Positions 17,859 through 26,563 of a stretch of DNA of 64,000 nt are shown here, in pieces. This stretch comes from Qipengyuania marisflavi (lineage in GTDB: Bacteria; Pseudomonadota; Alphaproteobacteria; Sphingomonadales; Sphingomonadaceae). Location: positions 614,304 through 678,303 of the forward strand of contig NZ_VCAO01000001.1 in assembly GCF_005884405.1 (NCBI RefSeq), given 5' to 3'. Each line of letters starts with the position of its first letter. Within the stretch, counting starts at the first letter, position 1. The notes under the pieces were generated by a model, which was given only the letters and a program-made list of their open reading frames with translations, ran no database searches and was not told the DNA's origin. Both the position numbers and the translations under genes were made by a program.

Positions 17859-18299
17859 TCAGCCGGGAGGATACAGCCGGTTCATTGTCGCCCAATCCTC
17901 GGTCAGGATTACTTCGAGCACGGCCATATCCACATCAGCCAGCTTGTTGATGTAAAGACAGCTCTTGCCCCGCGCATATTTGCCCAGCCGCGCCAGTTGC
18001 GCATCGCGCCTCTGGCCGGTCTCGGCGTCACAATAACCGCCCATCAGATATAGCGAATGGCGCGCCTTGCGCGGGCTGAACCCGGTGCGCATCCAGTGCA
18101 CATCGCGGCCGCTGGCATAAGTGGTGCGATAATCGCCATAGCCCAGCATGGCCGGCCCCCACATCCTGGGCTGCTCGCCCGTCACCTGCCGGAACAGCGC
18201 GTCCAGCTTCTGCGCTTCCTCACGCTTGCGCTCGGGTTCGACCGCGGCGAGGAACTCTGCTGGGTCAATATCGGTGATCGTCGTCTTTGCCTCTGCCAT
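17859..18299 (-). CDS. DUF1801 domain protein
   Basis: A 146-residue protein of the DUF1801/YdhG type: KLDALFRQVTGEQPRMWGPAMLGYGDYRT, then an Arg-rich strand (MRTGFSPRKARHSLYLM) and a C-terminal KYARGKSCLYINKLADVD block. The function is unknown to me. The frame extends upstream to 18344, but the ATG at 18299 gives a domain-length protein. It is convergent with the molybdopterin gene (stops one base apart) and divergent from the CFA synthase-like gene. Confidence 0.85.
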   Translation of the reverse strand: MAEAKTTITDIDPAEFLAAVEPERKREEAQKLDALFRQVTGEQPRMWGPAMLGYGDYRTTYASGRDVHWMRTGFSPRKARHSLYLMGGYCDAETGQRRDAQLARLGKYARGKSCLYINKLADVDMAVLEVILTEDWATMNRLYPPG

Positions 18300-18379
18300 G
18301 CCCGCAGGATAGCACCCGATTGACTCGCTGCAAGCACGTGTCAAACTGCGGATCGGGATTGGACAGGGGAAAACGCGCT

Positions 18380-19663
18380 ATGTGGCTGCTCGATAAATTG
18401 CTGACATCGGTGATCCGTCGCGGTCACATGATCGTGACCGACCATGACGGCAAAATCTACGAGTACGGTGCCAGCGAAGGGGGCGAGCCGCCGCTGAAAA
18501 TCCGTCTGACCAATCGCAAGGCCTCCAGCCATATCGCCCGCCATCCGCAGGTCGGCGCGGGTGAGGCGTTCATGTGGAGCTGGCTGGTGATCGACCCACC
18601 ATACGATATCCGCGATCTGGTGCTGTTCTTCACAATGAATTCCAAGCAGCAGGGCGACAAGGCGATTCAGGCACAGGGGCCGCTGAAGAAACTGGCCGAA
18701 CGCGCGCTGGCCGCTGCCGACAGCATCAATCCCAAGGGCAAGGCGCGCCGCAATGCAGAGCATACATATAACCTCACCCGCCGCCTGTACGAGCTGTTTC
18801 TCGACGAAGACCGGCAATACACCATGGCCTATTTCCGCGACACGAACCGGACACTGGAACAGGCTCAGCTGGACAAGAAAGCCCATATCGCGGCCAAGAT
18901 GTATATCCAGCCGGGCATGCGCATACTCGACATCGGCTGCGGCTGGGGCGGCTTTGCGCTGTATCTGGCGCGCAATTACGATGTCGAGGTGCTGGGCGTG
19001 GCGCTCGCCCCCGATCAAATCGCATTCTGTCAGGAACGCGCCGAGGAAGCGGGGGTGGCCGACAAGGTCAAATTCCAGCTGACCGATTATCGCGATGTGA
19101 CCGGCACTTTTGACCGGATCAGTTCAGTAGGGCTGCTGGAACACGTCGGCACCCCGCATTATCCGGAATTTTTCGCGCACACCAACCGCCTGCTCAAGGG
19201 CGATGGCGTGATGTTCAGCCATTGCTGCGGCCGCTCTGGCCCGCCCGGACACACCGATGCATGGACCCGCAAATACATTTTCCCCGGCGGCTATATCCCT
19301 GCGCTTAGCGAGTTGGTGACGCAAAGCGAAAAGCACGGCTGGCAGGTCGCCGATGTCGAGGCGATGCGCTTCCACTACGCCCATACGCTGGAGGAGTGGT
19401 ACAAGCGCACGGTGAAACACCGCGAGGAAATCACCGAGCTTTATGACGAGCAATTCTATCGCATGTGGCTGTTCTACCTCGCCGGCGCCGAACAGAGCTT
19501 CCGCCACGGCAGCATGGTCAATTGGCAAGTCCTCTATGTTAAAGACCGCGCCGCCATCCCGATGACCCGCGATTATATGCTGGAAGAAGCCGAACGCCTG
19601 CGCTCGGTGGAGGAAGCCCCGGTGTGGAGTCTGGGTGCGGGAAACCGTGAGGCGGCGGAGTAA
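18380..19663 (+). CDS. cyclopropane-fatty-acyl-phospholipid synthase family protein
   Basis: A 427-residue protein with a CFA synthase architecture: an N-terminal domain of about 120 residues, then a SAM domain with ILDIGCGWGGFALYLA (about residues 176-191), the ALAPDQIAFCQERA segment and the FDRISSVGLLEHVG block. The C-terminal catalytic region has the FSHCCGRSG and YIFPGGYIPAL motifs; the latter is the bicarbonate-site PGG seen in CFA synthases. It transfers a methylene group from SAM to unsaturated fatty acyl chains in the membrane, usually late in growth. The ATG at 18380 is chosen because upstream residues do not fit the family. Confidence 0.92.
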   Translation: MWLLDKLLTSVIRRGHMIVTDHDGKIYEYGASEGGEPPLKIRLTNRKASSHIARHPQVGAGEAFMWSWLVIDPPYDIRDLVLFFTMNSKQQGDKAIQAQGPLKKLAERALAAADSINPKGKARRNAEHTYNLTRRLYELFLDEDRQYTMAYFRDTNRTLEQAQLDKKAHIAAKMYIQPGMRILDIGCGWGGFALYLARNYDVEVLGVALAPDQIAFCQERAEEAGVADKVKFQLTDYRDVTGTFDRISSVGLLEHVGTPHYPEFFAHTNRLLKGDGVMFSHCCGRSGPPGHTDAWTRKYIFPGGYIPALSELVTQSEKHGWQVADVEAMRFHYAHTLEEWYKRTVKHREEITELYDEQFYRMWLFYLAGAEQSFRHGSMVNWQVLYVKDRAAIPMTRDYMLEEAERLRSVEEAPVWSLGAGNREAAE

Positions 19664-19745
19664 ACCCGACCACATGTAAAGGTACTGGCCCGCCAGCTGA
19701 TCAGCTGCCATTGTGCGCGCCAAGTCGCTTGATGGAGATAGCAGT

Positions 19746-20648
19746 ATGTCCGACGTCTTTCGCACGCCTGACGAGAACTTCAGCGCCCTGCCCGACTTCC
19801 CGTTCGACCCGCATTATCACGAGCTGCGCGAAGAATTGCGGGTGCACTATCTCGATGAGGGCCCGCGGGGCGCGCCCACCGTGTTGATGATGCATGGCGA
19901 GCCAAGCTGGTGCTATCTCTATCGCAAGATAATCCCGCCCGTGGTGCGCGCGGGCTACCGTGTGGTTGCGCCCGACCTGATCGGCTTTGGCCGTTCGGAC
20001 AAGCCGACCAACAAAGCGGTGTTCACTTATGCCGGGCACGTCGCCTGGATGCGTGAGTGGCTGGAGGCGCTGGATCTGACCAATGTAATCCTGGCCTGTC
20101 AGGATTGGGGATCGCTGATCGGACTGCGACTGCTTGCCGAAATGCCCGAGCGGTTTGCCGGAGTGGTGCTGTCCAATGGCGGCTTGCCCGAGGGGCAGGA
20201 CCCGCCCGCCGCCTTTGCCGCATGGCGATTGTTCGCCAAGACCAGCCCGGTGTTTCCCATCGGCGGGCTGATACAACGCGCCACCACCACCGAGCTCTCA
20301 GAAGCGGAAGTTGCCGCCTATGACGCGCCCTTCCCCACCCGTGGCAGCAAGGCCGCCGCGCGGGTCTTCCCCGCATTGGTGCCGCTGGGCGAGAACGAGG
20401 CGGTTCCCGACCAGCAGGCCGCATGGAAAGTTTTGGAGCAATTCGACAAGCCCTTCACCTGCGCGTTCTCAGACGGGGACCCGATCACCAAGGGCGGCGA
20501 ACGCACCTTCAAGGACCGCGTGCCCGGCGCCAGGCACGATATGCACCGCACGCTGAAGGGCGGGCATTTCATCCAGGAAGACGATCCAGAGGGCTTTGTT
20601 TCCGCGATCCTTGATACCGCCCAAGCAGCGGGCTGTAAGCCAGCCTGA
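19746..20648 (+). CDS. haloalkane dehalogenase (HLD-I type)
   Basis: A 300-residue alpha/beta hydrolase. Motifs in order: HGEPSW (residues 50-55) forms the oxyanion region; the nucleophile is Asp120 in CQDWGS, with Trp121 as a halide-stabilising residue; a second Trp at about 160 lies in the cap domain as in the DhlA-like HLD-I subfamily; the catalytic acid is probably Asp243 or Asp245 in FSDGD and the base His274 in GGHFIQED. It hydrolyses carbon-halogen bonds to alcohols. The ATG at 19746 has GGAG eight bases upstream. Marine organisms often carry these genes. No halogenated-compound pathway is seen around it. Confidence 0.9.
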   Translation: MSDVFRTPDENFSALPDFPFDPHYHELREELRVHYLDEGPRGAPTVLMMHGEPSWCYLYRKIIPPVVRAGYRVVAPDLIGFGRSDKPTNKAVFTYAGHVAWMREWLEALDLTNVILACQDWGSLIGLRLLAEMPERFAGVVLSNGGLPEGQDPPAAFAAWRLFAKTSPVFPIGGLIQRATTTELSEAEVAAYDAPFPTRGSKAAARVFPALVPLGENEAVPDQQAAWKVLEQFDKPFTCAFSDGDPITKGGERTFKDRVPGARHDMHRTLKGGHFIQEDDPEGFVSAILDTAQAAGCKPA

Positions 20649-20784
20649 TACGTAGGAATCCCGGGCACCACAGCCTGGACAGATTTTCTTGTGCGGTTCG
20701 CTTGTGTCACTCTCGCCGCACGTGCAGAATGCCAAACTGCGGCCTTTGGGGCGCAGCCACAAACGGGTCGCGATACGTATGGTG

Positions 20785-20799
20785 GGGACATGATGTCCC
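20785..20799. repeat. inverted repeat upstream of the GGDEF-EAL gene
   Basis: GGGACA-TGA-TGTCCC is a perfect 6-bp palindrome with a 3-base centre, ending 19 bases before the chosen ATG. It could be an operator or a short mRNA hairpin near the ribosome site. The 170-base gap otherwise shows nothing clear. Confidence 0.35.
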
Positions 20800-20818
20800 T
20801 GGGGGTAAACCGAGAAAA

Positions 20819-23116
20819 ATGGCCCAACAGCGGCACCAGCATGCTCTCGACAAACTGTTCCTGTGGACAGCCGCCATCTTTGTTGTGGCCAGCATCGCAG
20901 CCGTGGTCGCGATCCAGTTGTACTCCTCTTACGAGATCGACCGGGATTATCGCGAGCGGCGGGAGAAGGTCGTCGGGAATGGTATCGTCAATTACGCTCG
21001 CACCTTAAGCGAGAAACCGTTTCCCCAAGCCTATTGGGACGACGCGGTGCGCAATCTGGACAACCGGTTCGACCCGGCATGGGCGCGGGAATTCATCGGT
21101 GTGTATTTCTGGCAAACCGAACGGTTCGATAAAATCGCGATTCTCGACCGCGACGACAAATTGCGATTCGCGATGGTCGGCGGACAGGATGCCGATTTTT
21201 CCGCGCTTGCGCCGCTAATGACCACTGCGCAGCCCCTGATCGCCGAAGTGAGAATGGCAGAGGAAAAACGCGGCCCCATCCCATCGCTTGATGAGCTTGG
21301 CGGCACGCGCCAATTCCCTCGCTTTGACAGCGATCCGCCGATGGATGTGGGTGAAGATCAACAGCAGAAAGACTGGCGCAAACGGACATCCTATTCGCGC
21401 TGGTCGGACAAGGACCAGCAGGCGCTGCTCCCAATAGCAGCGGAATCGATGAGCCGTATTGGCGATAGAATTTATGTTGTTTCGGCGACACTGGTGCAGC
21501 CCGATTCCGATGCGATGCCGCTCACAGATCGCTCAGCAATTATCCTGCTGGCCAAAGAAATTGACGACGAAGTAATCGCAGGGATTGCTGCCCGTTTCCT
21601 GGTCGATCAGCCACAGCTACGCTTGGGCGATGCGGAGGCAGAACCCGGCTTTGCGCAAGCCAGATTGTTTGACAAAGAACGCAACGTGATCGCTGCGGTG
21701 GAATGGCGGCCTAACCGACCCGGCGATGCGTTGGTCCGCAAAACAGCACCTGCTCTGGCGATATTTGCATTGCTGTTGGCGCTGGCAGTCTGGCTGGTGA
21801 TGCGCAGCGGCCGCCGGATAACGCTCGACCTTTATGCCAGCGAGGCGCGTGCATCGCATCTCGCCTATAATGACAAGCTGACCGCACTACCCAATCGTGT
21901 TGCGCTGGATGACCGGTTTGCAGCATTTCGCCGCACCCATCAGGTCAATGGCGTTCCCTTCGCTGTGCTCTGCATCGACATCGACAATTTTAAGGCCGTC
22001 AACGATACATACGGCCACCCGGTCGGCGATGTCCTGCTCACCCGTGTTGCAGCAAGCCTGCGCGAGCTGGTTGTGGAGGGGGATATCATCGGGCGTCTTG
22101 GCGGCGACGAATTCTGCATTTTGCAGGCTGACAGTAATCCAAAGGACGCCGCTGAACTTGCTCAGGCTATCGTCGATGAATTGTCTACTCCGGTCGATCT
22201 TGAGCCGGGCCGCGTTTTTGTCGGGGCATCGGTTGGTGTTGTTATCGTCGATGCCGATGGCTTGCTTGACGGGCCGGAGGCATTTCGTCGTGCCGATCTC
22301 GCCATGTATCGGGCCAAGGAATTGGGCCGCAGCCAGTATACCTTCTTCGAGCCTATGCTTGACGAGGTGGCCCGTGCTCGGCAGGGATTACAAAGCGATC
22401 TGCATCAGGCACTCGCCGCTGGCGACCTGACGTTGCATTACCAGCCTCAGGTCGATGCCGATGGCGCGATCATTGGCGCAGAAGCCCTGGCGCGCTGGCC
22501 AGCCGCAGAGGCCAAAGGCATATCCACCGCAACCTTCGTGCGCGCTGCGGAAGAGACCGGATTGATCGACGCACTCGGTCAATTCACACTGGCGCGGGCC
22601 TTTGCCGATACGGCGGCATGGCCGGGCCTGACAGTAGCCATCAATGTTTCGGCGGCACAAGTTCGGGCGAGTGACTTTGTGGGCACCATTGAGCATCTGG
22701 TGGGTGAGCATAATGCCGACCCGGCGCGCTTCGAGCTTGAGATCACCGAGGGCTTGCTGATGGGGCAGGATACGCACACGCTCGACACGCTCAACCGGCT
22801 GCGGGCAATGGGTTTCCAAATCGCGCTGGATGATTTCGGAACCGGATATTGCGGCCTCAGCTATCTGCACCTCTATCCCATCGACAAGGTGAAGATCGAC
22901 ATCTCTTTCGTCTCGCGCTTGGGCAAGGAACCGCAGGCAACAGCGCTGGTCGACACCATCGTCCGCCTCGCGCACGCGCTGGACCTCTCCGTGATCGCTG
23001 AAGGGGTCGAAACCGAGGATGAAAAGCGGTTGCTGATGCAAGTCGGCTGCTCGCTGTTCCAGGGATATCTGACGGGTCGGCCGATGCCTCCCGAAGAGCT
23101 GGCAAAGCTGCTTTAA
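20819..23116 (+). CDS. CHASE4-like sensor GGDEF-EAL protein
   Basis: A 765-residue bifunctional cyclic-di-GMP protein. One membrane helix (about residues 13-33), a large periplasmic sensor region (about 34-300) with the YWDDAVRNLDNRFDPAW and VYFWQTERFDKIAILD blocks typical of CHASE4, and a second helix (about 308-328). The cyclase domain has an intact GGDEF in GRLGGDEF, and the phosphodiesterase domain has GAEALARW (EAL) and DDFGTGYCGLSYL. Both active sites look complete, so it could make or degrade cyclic-di-GMP. The frame is open from 20702. The ATG at 20819 is chosen because it directly precedes the first membrane helix. Confidence 0.9.
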   Translation: MAQQRHQHALDKLFLWTAAIFVVASIAAVVAIQLYSSYEIDRDYRERREKVVGNGIVNYARTLSEKPFPQAYWDDAVRNLDNRFDPAWAREFIGVYFWQTERFDKIAILDRDDKLRFAMVGGQDADFSALAPLMTTAQPLIAEVRMAEEKRGPIPSLDELGGTRQFPRFDSDPPMDVGEDQQQKDWRKRTSYSRWSDKDQQALLPIAAESMSRIGDRIYVVSATLVQPDSDAMPLTDRSAIILLAKEIDDEVIAGIAARFLVDQPQLRLGDAEAEPGFAQARLFDKERNVIAAVEWRPNRPGDALVRKTAPALAIFALLLALAVWLVMRSGRRITLDLYASEARASHLAYNDKLTALPNRVALDDRFAAFRRTHQVNGVPFAVLCIDIDNFKAVNDTYGHPVGDVLLTRVAASLRELVVEGDIIGRLGGDEFCILQADSNPKDAAELAQAIVDELSTPVDLEPGRVFVGASVGVVIVDADGLLDGPEAFRRADLAMYRAKELGRSQYTFFEPMLDEVARARQGLQSDLHQALAAGDLTLHYQPQVDADGAIIGAEALARWPAAEAKGISTATFVRAAEETGLIDALGQFTLARAFADTAAWPGLTVAINVSAAQVRASDFVGTIEHLVGEHNADPARFELEITEGLLMGQDTHTLDTLNRLRAMGFQIALDDFGTGYCGLSYLHLYPIDKVKIDISFVSRLGKEPQATALVDTIVRLAHALDLSVIAEGVETEDEKRLLMQVGCSLFQGYLTGRPMPPEELAKLL

Positions 23117-23195
23117 CGCTGTCCAAAGGTGAGTTGGCGTTGCCGCCTGCCCCGCCTGCTGATACCGGCGCGCGCTACAGTGAAAGGTGCCTGCA

Positions 23196-24410
23196 ATGTC
23201 CGACATCAAACGTGTGGTTCTCGCCTATTCCGGCGGTCTCGACACCAGCGTCATCGCCAAATGGCTTGAGGTGGAGCGCGGCTGCGAAGTCGTCACCTTC
23301 ACTGCCGATCTGGGACAGGGCGAGGAAATCGAACCTGCACGCACCAAGGCTCAGGCGATGGGCATCCCCGACGATCACATCTTCATCGAGGATCTGCGCG
23401 AAGAATTCGTTCGCGATTTCGTCTTCCCGATGATGCGCGCCAATGCCCGCTATGAAGGCGATTACCTGCTCGGCACATCTATCGCCCGCCCGCTGATTTC
23501 CAAGCGGCTGGTCGAAATCGCACACGAAACCGGCGCCGACGCCATCGCGCATGGGGCCACCGGCAAAGGCAATGACCAGGTCCGTTTCGAGCTTTCCGCT
23601 TACGCTCTGGACCCCGACATCAAGGTGATCGCCCCGTGGCGCGAATGGGATTTGACCAGCCGCACCGCGCTGATCGCCTGGGCCGAGGCGCACCAGATTG
23701 CAGTGCCCAAAGACAAACGCGGCGACAGTCCCTTCTCGACCGATGCGAACCTGCTGCACACCTCTTCGGAGGGCAAGGTTCTGGAGGACCCGTGGGAGGA
23801 AACGCCCGACTATGTCTATTCGCGCACCGACCATCCCGAGGATGCCCCCGACACGCCCGAGTACATCACCATCGACTTTGCCTCGGGTGACGGCGCCGCG
23901 CTGAACGGCACTGCGATGAGCCCTGCCAGCCTGCTGACCGCGCTCAACGAGCTCGGCCGCAAGCATGGCATCGGCCGCCTTGATCTGGTCGAAAACCGCT
24001 TTGTCGGCATGAAGAGCCGCGGCATGTACGAAACCCCCGGCGGCGAAATCTATGCGCGCGCACATCGCGGTATCGAACAGATCACGCTGGACCGCGGTGC
24101 GGCGCATCTCAAGGACGAGCTGATGCCGCGCTATGCCGAACTGGTGTACAATGGCCTGTGGTTCAGCCCCGAACGCGAGATGTTGCAGGCAGCGGTCGAC
24201 CTCAGCCAGCAAAAGGTCAGCGGCACTGTCCGGCTCAAGCTGTACAAGGGCAATGCCAGCGTGGTCGGACGGCGCTCGCCCCATTCGCTCTATTCCGAGG
24301 CGCATGTGACCTTCGAGGATGATGCCGGGGCCTATGACCAGAAGGATGCCGAGGGCTTCATCAAACTCAACGCGCTGCGCTTGCGGCTGCTCGCCAAACG
24401 CGATCGCTGA
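23196..24410 (+). CDS. argG: argininosuccinate synthase
   Basis: A 404-residue ArgG. It joins citrulline and aspartate with ATP, the penultimate step of arginine synthesis. The N-terminal ATP pyrophosphatase loop is AYSGGLDTS, followed by the [13 protein letters not shown] motif and [17 protein letters not shown], and the C-terminal oligomerisation region is complete. The ATG at 23196 has AAAGG nine bases upstream, better than the GTG at 23187. The non-coding structured region begins just after it; no clear argG terminator with a T-run is present. Confidence 0.97.
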   Translation: MSDIKRVVLAYSGGLDTSVIAKWLEVERGCEVVTFTADLGQGEEIEPARTKAQAMGIPDDHIFIEDLREEFVRDFVFPMMRANARYEGDYLLGTSIARPLISKRLVEIAHETGADAIAHGATGKGNDQVRFELSAYALDPDIKVIAPWREWDLTSRTALIAWAEAHQIAVPKDKRGDSPFSTDANLLHTSSEGKVLEDPWEETPDYVYSRTDHPEDAPDTPEYITIDFASGDGAALNGTAMSPASLLTALNELGRKHGIGRLDLVENRFVGMKSRGMYETPGGEIYARAHRGIEQITLDRGAAHLKDELMPRYAELVYNGLWFSPEREMLQAAVDLSQQKVSGTVRLKLYKGNASVVGRRSPHSLYSEAHVTFEDDAGAYDQKDAEGFIKLNALRLRLLAKRDR

Positions 24411-24439
24411 GCTTTTCGGGCGAATTGCGGCGGACCGTT

Positions 24440-24488
24440 GACTTATCCACCCGTGTCCACAGGGAATTGCGGGGAAAGTGGATAAGTC
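24440..24488. repeat. 11-bp inverted repeat with DnaA-box-like sequences
   Basis: GACTTATCCAC (24440-24450) and GTGGATAAGTC (24478-24488) are perfect inverted copies 27 bases apart. Each arm contains TTATCCAC, one base short of the DnaA box TTATCCACA. A third related sequence, GTGTCCACA, lies between them. It could be a DnaA-binding cluster, the hairpin end of argG mRNA, or part of the RNA element that follows. Confidence 0.5.
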
Positions 24489-24489
24489 G

Positions 24490-25056
24490 CCCCTTGCAAG
24501 CTTGAAGAATCGGTTCGTCAGGCGCAGCTTCAGGTCATCGGAACGGCGCGGGTTTGCCAGCCTCTCGAAGGTCTAACGACTGGAAAGACAAGGGAAATTC
24601 CAAACCGGGAAGACGTGACGGAACCTGTTCCACGCGGGTCTCGAGATCGCCATGCAAAGGACTTCGGTCTGGCGCAAGGTCGGTTGTTGAAGGACACGCG
24701 ACACAGTTCCGAAACGGGTTGGGCCAGCCCGATCGAGCGCCGAGGAAGCGATGGAAGGTCTTCGGACCGGAAACCCGCAGCCGCCTGAGGCTTCGATCAC
24801 CGGCATAGTCCGACCGCGGAACCGCCCGTTGAAGATCGGCCGGGAAAGGAAAGCGAAGGGTCTTCGGACCACAGCGCACCGGACCAGACCGAACGGAGGG
24901 TAGCTCCGGATGCCGATGCGAGCGCTGGTGACAGCACCTGAGATCCACTTCGGTGGAAGGACGGGAAAACACCGGATGCCAAGTTCTCTCCTTCGGGAGT
25001 GACCACGTATCGGTAAGAGTGGGGTCGGCAGCAATGCCGGCCCCATTTCTTTTTCG
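24490..25056 (+). ncRNA. candidate large structured non-coding RNA
   Basis: No plausible protein fits this stretch, but it folds extensively on the plus strand. Five hairpins carry a C(UUCG)G tetraloop: loops at 24663-24666, 24761-24764, 24863-24866, 24949-24952 and 24992-24995. One hairpin has a GNRA loop: GCTG-GTGA-CAGC at 24924-24935. Further stems are CGGGTT/AGCCCG (24715-24731), CGGAG/CTCCG (24894-24908) and CCGGC/GCCGG (24800-24804 with 24839-24843). CGCC/GGCG closes the first UUCG hairpin. The unit ends in an intrinsic terminator. The 5' end is not known; TTGACT at 24438 is a possible -35 without a good -10. GGA occurs 23 times against seven TCC. It does not carry the signatures of RNase P RNA, tmRNA, SRP RNA or 6S RNA that I know. 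Confidence 0.6.
25020..25055 (+). terminator. intrinsic terminator of the RNA candidate
   Basis: TGGGGTCGGC pairs with GCCGGCCCCA (10 bp, one G-T wobble) around AGCAAT, followed by TTTCTTTTT. It is oriented for plus-strand transcripts. There is no protein gene immediately upstream, so a non-coding transcript must be ending here. Confidence 0.85.
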
Positions 25057-25223
25057 CGCCCGGTTCCGCCCCATTTCGCACCCCTCTCCCCCCGCATTTT
25101 CGGTTCGTCCCGTTGGTTCCTCCATCCACGACGAATGGTGGCCGGAATGGGGCAGACAACCGCGGCGTTAACGACTCCCGGCGTGCTGGCCGCTATCAGG
25201 CGGGCATCGAACGGGAACTTCAC

Positions 25224-25748
25224 ATGACAACCAATCGCGCGCTTCGCAGCATGCTCTTTCTTGCAGCCCTGGCCCTGCCCAGCACCGCTGCGCATACGCA
25301 GGACCGCGCCCCGAACGCCGCCGCGACCTCCGCCGATTTCGCCGCCAGCTTCGCGCGTTTCGAGGCGGTGCCGCTGGCCCCTGCCCCGGCCGCGCATGTG
25401 GTCGATCTGGGCAGCTTCGAGCCGCCGGTCGAGGTCGAGCAAGAACCCGCAACCACCGCGATCAGCGGCGGCGTAGCCTCCTATTACGGGCGCCGGTTTC
25501 ATGGCCGCCGCACCGCCAATGGCGAACGGTTCGACATGAACGCGATGACCGCCGCGCACCGCACGCTGCCGTTTGGCACGATGGTCCGCGTCACCAACCC
25601 GCGCAATGGCAAGTCGGTGGTGGTCCGCATCAATGACCGCGGCCCGTTCCACGGCAACCTTGTGCTGGACGTCAGCCGCGCCGCCGCGACGCAGCTGGGC
25701 ATGATCGCCCGCGGCCACGGCACGGTGGAACTCGCCCTGCTCGACTAG
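25224..25748 (+). CDS. rlpA: RlpA-like septal ring lytic transglycosylase
   Basis: A 174-residue exported protein: signal peptide up to about residue 25 (LPSTAAHTQ), a low-complexity linker, then the double-psi beta-barrel of RlpA (about 85-174). Conserved blocks are GVASYYGRRFHGRRTANGE, FDMNAMTAAHRTLPFG and VVRINDRGPF, with the catalytic-type Asp/His zone. It lacks a SPOR domain and a lipobox, so it is a short RlpA-type protein acting on peptidoglycan. The ATG at 25224 is preferred to the upstream open frame. The stop overlaps that of the convergent gene by four bases (CTAG). Confidence 0.88.
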   Translation: MTTNRALRSMLFLAALALPSTAAHTQDRAPNAAATSADFAASFARFEAVPLAPAPAAHVVDLGSFEPPVEVEQEPATTAISGGVASYYGRRFHGRRTANGERFDMNAMTAAHRTLPFGTMVRVTNPRNGKSVVVRINDRGPFHGNLVLDVSRAAATQLGMIARGHGTVELALLD

Positions 25749-26563
25749 GCCGCCGCCCCGCCATCATCCGGCCCCTCGCCGCCCTCTTCCTCGGCGCGCC
25801 AGATGCCATCGGGCCCCGGCTGGAAGAAGCCGTAATTCTCCCCGTAACACCACCACTCCTCTTCGCCGAGGGCAAAGACTTCGCGCTGGCACGCCGCCAC
25901 CGCAGCGGGATCGCCCAGCAATTCGGGCGGCGGGGCGTGCGCCGGACGCTCCTGCGCCATCGCCTCCGCCAGTTCCTCCTCGGTTTCCTCCTCCTCAGGG
26001 ACGGATTCCGGTTCAGCGCCGGGAGACATGGACCACGTGTTACACGGTCTAGGGGAATGTTTTTCCGCCGGCTCGTCCGGAGCGGCGGGCACCGCCTCCT
26101 CCCCCGCGGCAAAGCGCGCCATGGCCGCGTCCCAATCCTCGGCAAAGGCGATGGCGGCATCGTCCCCCGCCAATTTGTCCAGCCGCGCCAGATGCGCCAG
26201 CAGCAGGCGGCTGCAATAGCGGCGGCGCGTGGCAATCACCTCGCCGTGATAGAACACCTGTTCCTCCACCCCGTCGATCGCGCGCGCGGCCAGAGGGTCC
26301 TCCGCACACCGCCGCGCCGCCACCAGCGCCGCGTTCCAGGCGAGCCGGAACTGCGCGCAGGACCGCCGCGCGCGGTAAGCGCTCTGGTGGCTGACCCCCG
26401 CCGCCCGCGCCGCCGCGCGGACCGAGCCGGTGACCGAAAGCCGATCGATAAACACCACCTGCCGCGCGCGGACGAATTCAGTCTGCGGCGCGCGGGTGTG
26501 GTCCCCGGGAATGGCGGAGATCAGCGCGGGGAGATTGGGGGAAATGGCGGTGTGGGCGTTCAT
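25745..26563 (-). CDS. conserved protein with N-terminal helix-turn-helix
   Basis: A 272-residue protein. Residues about 38-70 (FIDRLSVTGSVRAAARAAGV, then SHQSAYRARR) look like a helix-turn-helix of the terminase-small-subunit/resolvase type. The middle part is helical and Arg/Ala-rich, then an acidic stretch (EEEETEEELAEAMAQ), and a Trp/Tyr/Phe cluster near residues 238-258. I do not recognise a named family; similar proteins seem common in Sphingomonadales. It could be a DNA-binding regulator or a phage-derived gene. It is convergent with rlpA. Confidence 0.7.
   Translation of the reverse strand: MNAHTAISPNLPALISAIPGDHTRAPQTEFVRARQVVFIDRLSVTGSVRAAARAAGVSHQSAYRARRSCAQFRLAWNAALVAARRCAEDPLAARAIDGVEEQVFYHGEVIATRRRYCSRLLLAHLARLDKLAGDDAAIAFAEDWDAAMARFAAGEEAVPAAPDEPAEKHSPRPCNTWSMSPGAEPESVPEEEETEEELAEAMAQERPAHAPPPELLGDPAAVAACQREVFALGEEEWWCYGENYGFFQPGPDGIWRAEEEGGEGPDDGGAAA

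Noticed and set aside
24490-25056. RNase P RNA, tmRNA, SRP RNA or 6S RNA
   Set aside because: The RNase P core (GAGGAAAGTCC), the tmRNA tag and T-arm, and the SRP GGAAGGAAGCAGC-type loop are not present. Size also excludes SRP and 6S RNA.
24535-25718. Long minus-strand open frames (196 and 381 codons) across the argG-rlpA gap
   Set aside because: They run through the UUCG hairpins and terminator and antisense to rlpA, have no ribosome site, and give Arg/Pro/Ser-rich sequence without any domain. A structured RNA on the plus strand explains the region better.
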